Shown: in pieces, positions 62,803 through 64,000 of the stretch
Position numbering within the stretch: position 1 is the first letter of the stretch
Layout of the letters: each line of letters begins with the position of its first letter
From: Deltaproteobacteria bacterium
Lineage (GTDB): Bacteria > Myxococcota_A > Polyangia > Polyangiales > JADJMO01
NCBI GenBank assembly: GCA_016182965.1
Contig: JACPFM010000039.1
Coordinates: 1-64,000, forward strand
Direction of reading: 5' to 3'
Length of the DNA: 64,000 nucleotides
Notes under the pieces: generated by a model
Databases searched by the model: none
The model's input: only the letters and a program-made list of their open reading frames with translations
Told to the model about the DNA's origin: nothing
Position numbers and translations under genes: made by a program

Positions 62803-64000
62803 ATGACCGTCCGCATCGCCACCCGCAAACTGCGCGAGGCCGTTCCCACGCAGCCCGAGGTCTATGATCGCGTGCTCCGCGCGCTCGGTAAGCGCGTCGA
62901 GATCGCGGCGCTCGACGCGGACCACGCCGTGGCGTGGCCCAAGGACGGCGCCGAGGTGTGCGTGGTCGGGCCGGGCGGCGTGAAGCGCATTCCGCTGCCG
63001 AGCGAAGGATATTGGTGCGCGCCCGTGCCGGCGCCGGGGGCGCTGAGCGCGCTGATGGTGAAGCAGTCGTACAGCGAGCCGCGCCAGGTCCACGAGATCT
63101 CGGCGAGCGGCACGATGCGGCTGCTCTTCGAGAGCGACATGACGGTCGGCTACAGCCGACCCGACTGGCACGCCATCGCCTCGGTCGGCGGCCACGTGCT
63201 CGTCTTGCTCGACGGGGCGGTCCACCTCTTCGACCGTACGGGCAAGGAGCTCCACGTCGCCAACGCGAGCCACAAGTACAGAGAGGCGGTCTCGGTCCTC
63301 GACGGCAAGGCCGCCGTCCTCCGCAGCCGCGACGACCCGGGCGCGTGGTCGCTCGTCACCGTCGTCGGCGACAAGCTCGCCAAGGTCGCCGAAGGCGGCG
63401 GCGCCCCCGTTCGTTTTCAGGAGCATCGCGGCGAGATCGTCTTCGCGGTCGCGGGCATGAAGGACTGGTATGCGCTCGAGGGCGCTGCCGAAGCCGTGAA
63501 AGCGAAGATCGACGGCCGGCTCGAGAAGGCCATCGTCGTTCCCGATCCGGTCCCGAGCAAAGGAGGCGACGGGAGCGGCGTCTTCGGCTTCGACTGCACC
63601 GACTGGTACGAAGGCGCGAACCAGGGGCACCCGGTCGAGATCCGTTTCGCCCGCACGCCCTCCGCCGACGAGAAGCGCGAGATCGCGATCGCCTTCGAGC
63701 GCGCCCTCAAGAAGGGCGCCGCCGAGCCGGCCGACGATCCGTGGATGTGGAGCGGCCCGTGGGCGCTCTTCTTCTTCGGAGAGCGGCGCCCCGGATCGAG
63801 CTCCAGCTCGCGCGACGCGTTCTCGCAGATCGAGGAGGTGCTCGACGATCTCGGCGACGTCGTGTCGATCGACGAGGCGGTGTTCCTCGGCGCGCGCGCC
63901 GGCGTGAGCGGGAAGGCGCCCGGCCCGGCGCCGGACTGGCCGCGATACGACTTCACCATCGACGAGGAGCTCGGGCGCAAGAGGGTCGATCCCAAGCCGA
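62803..64000 (+). CDS. hypothetical protein, C-terminus outside the window
   Basis: An open frame from ATG at 62803 to the end of the window (399 codons, no stop). It starts MTVRIATRKLREAVPTQPEV and shows beta-rich segments such as VVGPGGVKRIPLPSEG, HVLVLLDGAVHLFDRTGK and GDKLAKVAEGGGA, perhaps propeller-like repeats, followed by a helical section (PSADEKREIAIAFERALKK). No signal peptide, so cytoplasmic. No family recognised. Confidence 0.75.
   Translation, partial: MTVRIATRKLREAVPTQPEVYDRVLRALGKRVEIAALDADHAVAWPKDGAEVCVVGPGGVKRIPLPSEGYWCAPVPAPGALSALMVKQSYSEPRQVHEISASGTMRLLFESDMTVGYSRPDWHAIASVGGHVLVLLDGAVHLFDRTGKELHVANASHKYREAVSVLDGKAAVLRSRDDPGAWSLVTVVGDKLAKVAEGGGAPVRFQEHRGEIVFAVAGMKDWYALEGAAEAVKAKIDGRLEKAIVVPDPVPSKGGDGSGVFGFDCTDWYEGANQGHPVEIRFARTPSADEKREIAIAFERALKKGAAEPADDPWMWSGPWALFFFGERRPGSSSSSRDAFSQIEEVLDDLGDVVSIDEAVFLGARAGVSGKAPGPAPDWPRYDFTIDEELGRKRVDPKP

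Overview
The window is a GC-rich bacterial chromosome segment. Its gene content points to a myxobacterium (Myxococcota, probably a Polyangiales-type lineage). The signs are many short lipoproteins with Asp/Ala/Gly-rich linkers, cysteine-repeat lipoproteins, a Ser/Thr kinase coupled to a PEGA-domain protein, an FHA-fused sigma-54 activator, a secreted RHS protein, and strong use of GTG starts. The lineage is inferred from content and style, not from a database match. No tRNA, rRNA, CRISPR array or insertion sequence was found.

Layout. (1) 1-2658: minus-strand housekeeping genes: a four-helix-bundle protein cut by the window edge, BolA, a multi-pass membrane protein and a rhomboid protease. (2) 2866-9043: the str/S10 unit rpsL-rpsG-fusA-rpsJ-rplD-rplW-rplB-rpsS, with a clear promoter and a textbook intrinsic terminator; tuf and rplC are absent from their usual places. 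(3) 9088-31761: about 23 kb of unrelated genes splitting the S10 cluster between rpsS and rplV. It holds a DTW-domain tRNA-modifying enzyme, many lipoproteins, a kinase/PEGA/FHA-sigma-54 signalling group, a pair of Cys-repeat lipoproteins, a kelch lipoprotein, an alpha/beta hydrolase, panD, a decayed Uma2 gene and a 1958-residue RHS protein. (4) 31887-44989: the rest of the ribosomal cluster (rplV to rplQ, with secY, adk, infA, rpmJ and rpoA), with its own promoter and a terminator-like hairpin. (5) 45052-64000: mixed genes: a lipin-like lipoprotein, a P-loop kinase, a DUF2314 protein, a MEDS/PAS histidine kinase, a TatD nuclease, a sigma-54 regulator divergent from an aldehyde dehydrogenase, a PQQ-like propeller lipoprotein, a GNAT enzyme and several unknowns.

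The most unusual signal is non-coding. Seven of the nine gaps over 100 nt inside the ribosomal units contain an element made of two inverted arms of tandem heptamers; the downstream arm reads as repeats of GAC followed by four variable bases. Because 7 is not a multiple of 3, the embedded TGA or TAG falls in every reading frame. Other non-coding structure includes GCGAAC/GCGGAC hexamer arrays just after stop codons, a fusA leader that can form two mutually exclusive pairings, a three-way-junction-like element at 47609-47687, and matching promoters for the two halves of the ribosomal cluster.
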